Assembly (NCBI GenBank): GCA_934663645.1
Contig: CAKUKR010000030.1
Location: 1 to 23,873, forward strand
Reading direction: 5' to 3'
DNA: 23,873 nt
Source: an uncultured Muribaculaceae bacterium
Lineage (GTDB): Bacteria; Bacteroidota; Bacteroidia; Bacteroidales; Muribaculaceae
Below the pieces are notes generated by a model. That model was not told the origin of the DNA. It saw only the letters and a list, made by a program, of their open reading frames with translations, and ran no database searches. Made by a program: the position numbers and the translations under genes. Shown in pieces: positions 21,761 to 23,873 of this stretch. Numbering within the stretch: position 1 is the stretch's first letter; every line of letters starts with the position of its first letter.

Positions 21761-22978
21761 ATGACACTGACAGAACGATTCTTAGACTTCGTGCGCTTTG
21801 ACACTCAGAGCAGCGAAACAGCAGACTGTACCCCGTCAACGCCCAAGCAGATGGTGTTTGCCCGTCACCTGCAGGAGATGGTGAAAGGCATGGGGCTGAC
21901 TGATATAACACTCGATGACAACGGCTACCTGATGGCTACGCTGCCGGCCAACACCGACAAGCAGCTGCCGACAATAGGCTTTATCGCCCACATGGACACA
22001 AGCCCCGACATGAGCGGTGAGAATGTCAAGCCGCGCATCGTCAAGGCTTATCCGGGCGGCGACATCGTCCTCAACGAGGAGCAGAAGATTGTCCTCAGCC
22101 CCTCGGATTTCCCCGAAATGAACGATTACATCGGCCAGGACCTCATTGTCACCGACGGCACGACGCTCCTTGGCGCTGACGACAAGGCCGGCATAGCCGA
22201 AATACTCGACGCTGTGGCGTGGCTGCAGGAACACCCCGAGGTAAAGCACGGTAAGATACGCATCGCATTCAACCCCGACGAAGAAATCGGCAAGGGAGCT
22301 CACAAGTTTGACGTTGACCTGTTCGGCTGCGACTGGGCTTATACCATGGACGGCGGGGCAATCGGCGAGCTCGAATACGAGAACTTCAACGCCGCTGCTG
22401 CCCGCCTCACTTTCAAGGGGCGCAACGTGCATCCGGGCAGCGCAAAGAACAAGATGATCAACGCTATCCTTGTGGCACACGAGTTTGTCTCCATGCTCCC
22501 CGCAGCCGAGACTCCGGCACATACCGAGGGCTACGAAGGCTTCTACCACCTTGTAGGCGTGGAGGGTTCTGTGGAACAGGCAGAGCTCGTGTTCATCATC
22601 CGCGACCATGACCGCGACCGCTTCGAGGCCCGCAAGCGCGAAATGGAACGCCTGGTGCGTGTCATCAACGAGCGTTATGTGGGCTGCTGCACTCTCGCCA
22701 TGAATGACCAGTACTACAACATGCGCGAGAAAATCGAGCCGGTGATGCACATCATCGAGACCGCCGAAAAGGCTATGCGCATGAGCGGCGTTGAGCCGAA
22801 AGTGCAGCCCATACGCGGCGGCACAGACGGGGCGCAGCTGTCGTTCAAGGGACTTCCCTGCCCGAACATCTTCGCCGGCGGCCTCAATTTCCACGGCCGC
22901 TATGAGTTTGTGCCTGTCCCCTCAATGGAGAAGGCATCACAGGTGGTGGTCAACATCTGCCGCCTTGTGGCTGAATGA
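21761..22978 (+). CDS. pepT: Peptidase T (tripeptide aminopeptidase)
   Basis: PepT is a di-zinc M20B aminopeptidase that removes the N-terminal residue of tripeptides in the cytoplasm. The 405-residue length matches E. coli PepT (408). Metal and catalytic residues are visible: His77 and Asp79 in IAHMDTSPD, the bridging Asp140 in GADDKAG, catalytic Glu174 and metal-binding Glu175 in NPDEEIG, an Asp in DWAYTMDGG and a His in [10 protein letters not shown]. The ATG at 21761 is chosen because [15 protein letters not shown] is the family start; the frame extending to 21704 runs through the promoter. miaA follows after 28 nt, so the two are probably co-transcribed. Confidence 0.97.
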   Translation: MTLTERFLDFVRFDTQSSETADCTPSTPKQMVFARHLQEMVKGMGLTDITLDDNGYLMATLPANTDKQLPTIGFIAHMDTSPDMSGENVKPRIVKAYPGGDIVLNEEQKIVLSPSDFPEMNDYIGQDLIVTDGTTLLGADDKAGIAEILDAVAWLQEHPEVKHGKIRIAFNPDEEIGKGAHKFDVDLFGCDWAYTMDGGAIGELEYENFNAAAARLTFKGRNVHPGSAKNKMINAILVAHEFVSMLPAAETPAHTEGYEGFYHLVGVEGSVEQAELVFIIRDHDRDRFEARKREMERLVRVINERYVGCCTLAMNDQYYNMREKIEPVMHIIETAEKAMRMSGVEPKVQPIRGGTDGAQLSFKGLPCPNIFAGGLNFHGRYEFVPVPSMEKASQVVVNICRLVAE

Positions 22979-23006
22979 CAACCCTCTGCCAGACGCAAAC
23001 ACTCGC

Positions 23007-23873
23007 ATGAAGCGACTGATAGTAATAACAGGGCCGACTGCCTCCGGCAAGTCGGCCCTTGCTGTTTCCGTGGCGCAGATGCTGCATACCGAGATAGTGT
23101 CTGCCGACTCGCGCCAGGTCTTCCGGGGCATACCCATAGCCACTGCCATGCCTACACCCCGGGAGCGTGCCGCTGTGCCTCATCACCTTATCGACTTCCT
23201 GCCGCTGGACTGCTATTACAGTGCCGCGCGGTACGAGCAAGACGCGCTGGCATGTCTGCGCTCCATATTCGCGACACGCGACTATGCCGTGGTCTGCGGC
23301 GGCTCGATGATGTATGTAGACGCGCTGTGCAACGGCATTGACGTGCTGCCGACTGTACCCGACCGCTTGCGCCGCTCGCTCATGGAGCAGCATGCCGCAT
23401 ACGGCGACGACTGGCTGCGTATGAGGCTGCTTGCCCTCGACCCGGAGCATTACGCCCATGTTGACCTGATGAATGTCAAGCGCGTTTTCCATGCCGTAGA
23501 GGTCTGCGAGGCTGCCGGCGTGCCGTACTCGTCGCTGCTGGGCAAGGCCCGAAGAGGGCATGACTATGACGTGCTGAAAGTGCAGACTGTGATGCCTCGC
23601 GAGATGCTTTTCGGCCGCATAAACCGCCGTGTGGAGCAAATGGCGGAACAGGGGCTTGTCGAGGAGGTGCGCAGTGTGGCTCACCTGCGGCATCTCAACT
23701 CGCTCAACACCGTCGGCGTGAAGGAAATTCTGCGGCATTTGGACGGCGAGTGGGACTTGGAGACGGCACTGTCGCGCATGGCGAAAAACACGCGGGTATA
23801 TGCCAAGAAGCAGATGACATGGTTCAAGCGCGACCCGGACATAGTCATGCTCGACATGACGCAGCCCGATCCC
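23007..23873 (+). CDS. miaA: tRNA dimethylallyltransferase (partial, runs off the window)
   Basis: MiaA transfers a dimethylallyl group to the N6 of A37 in tRNAs reading codons that begin with U. The open frame covers 289 codons to the last base of the window with no stop, so the C-terminus is missing. The P-loop GPTASGKS is at residues 9-16, the substrate motif ADSRQVFRG at 33-41, and VVCGGSMMYVDALCNGID, the LNTVGVKEI block and YAKKQMTWFKRD follow in order. The ADSRQVFRGIPIATAMPT form is that of the Bacteroidetes MiaA type as I remember it; many of these genomes hold two MiaA paralogs. It starts 28 nt after pepT. Confidence 0.95.
   Translation, partial: MKRLIVITGPTASGKSALAVSVAQMLHTEIVSADSRQVFRGIPIATAMPTPRERAAVPHHLIDFLPLDCYYSAARYEQDALACLRSIFATRDYAVVCGGSMMYVDALCNGIDVLPTVPDRLRRSLMEQHAAYGDDWLRMRLLALDPEHYAHVDLMNVKRVFHAVEVCEAAGVPYSSLLGKARRGHDYDVLKVQTVMPREMLFGRINRRVEQMAEQGLVEEVRSVAHLRHLNSLNTVGVKEILRHLDGEWDLETALSRMAKNTRVYAKKQMTWFKRDPDIVMLDMTQPDP

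Noticed and set aside
20467..21804. 445-residue minus-strand frame opposite the Gate protein and pepT start
   Set aside because: Very His/Glu/Arg-rich translation typical of an antisense shadow. It crosses a promoter and a hairpin, and the plus-strand gene is clearly a membrane protein.
21836..22894. 352-residue minus-strand frame opposite pepT
   Set aside because: pepT shows all metal and catalytic residues; the antisense product has no recognisable features.
22950..23738. 262-residue minus-strand frame opposite miaA
   Set aside because: The plus strand encodes MiaA with an intact P-loop, open to the end of the window; the antisense frame is a shadow.
1..23873. Search for CRISPR arrays, tRNA/rRNA genes, transposases, integrases and phage genes
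   Set aside because: No repeat-spacer periodicity, cloverleaf-like sequence or mobile-element protein was found by eye. Small RNAs cannot be excluded without covariance searches.

Overview
The window looks like a chromosomal segment of a Bacteroidales bacterium, plausibly a gut Muribaculaceae-like lineage. Three things support this. At least six intergenic spaces carry the Bacteroidetes sigma-ABfr-type promoter (TTG/TTTG, a 19-20 nt spacer, then TAnnTTTG). Starts generally lack Shine-Dalgarno sites. The families present (DUF4924, DUF4625 lipoproteins, OMP_b-brl-type barrels, T9SS-like C-termini, Bacteroidetes-type MiaA) are typical of the order. The genus is an inference from memory of such proteins, not a computed assignment.

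Layout. (1) 1-2229: a promoter drives a DUF4924 gene overlapping prfC (release factor RF3). (2) 2230-5006: a 400-bp space with a hairpin, a 14-bp direct repeat and traces of a decayed small secreted-protein gene, then three lipoprotein genes of unknown role. (3) 5120-7420: an orphan outer-membrane beta-barrel protein with a carboxypeptidase-D-like N-terminal domain. (4) 7520-10866: a four-gene operon with a secreted C45-type Ntn hydrolase, a two-helix membrane protein, a hotdog thioesterase and dprA. (5) 10900-14632: a probable metal-acquisition locus with a small His/Cys-rich membrane-anchored protein, a TonB-dependent receptor and two DUF4625 lipoproteins that carry the Bacteroidetes surface-export signal, closed by a hairpin terminator. 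(6) Minus strand, 14678-16707: rplY (L25/CTC), pth and an Hsp15-like S4 protein gene, with a structured 5' leader before rplY. (7) Minus strand, 16716-19027: a T9SS-like small secreted protein translationally coupled (ATGA) to a 637-residue Cthe_2159-type beta-helix protein. (8) 19326-21657: a porin plus a Gate-domain inner-membrane transporter-like protein. (9) 21703-23873: pepT and a truncated miaA.

Two themes run through the window. Housekeeping translation factors (prfC, hslR, pth, rplY, miaA) alternate with cell-envelope modules that pair outer-membrane and inner-membrane or surface parts. I found no tRNA or rRNA gene, CRISPR array, transposase, integrase or phage gene. The most system-like accessory locus is the His/Cys protein, TonB receptor and DUF4625 pair.
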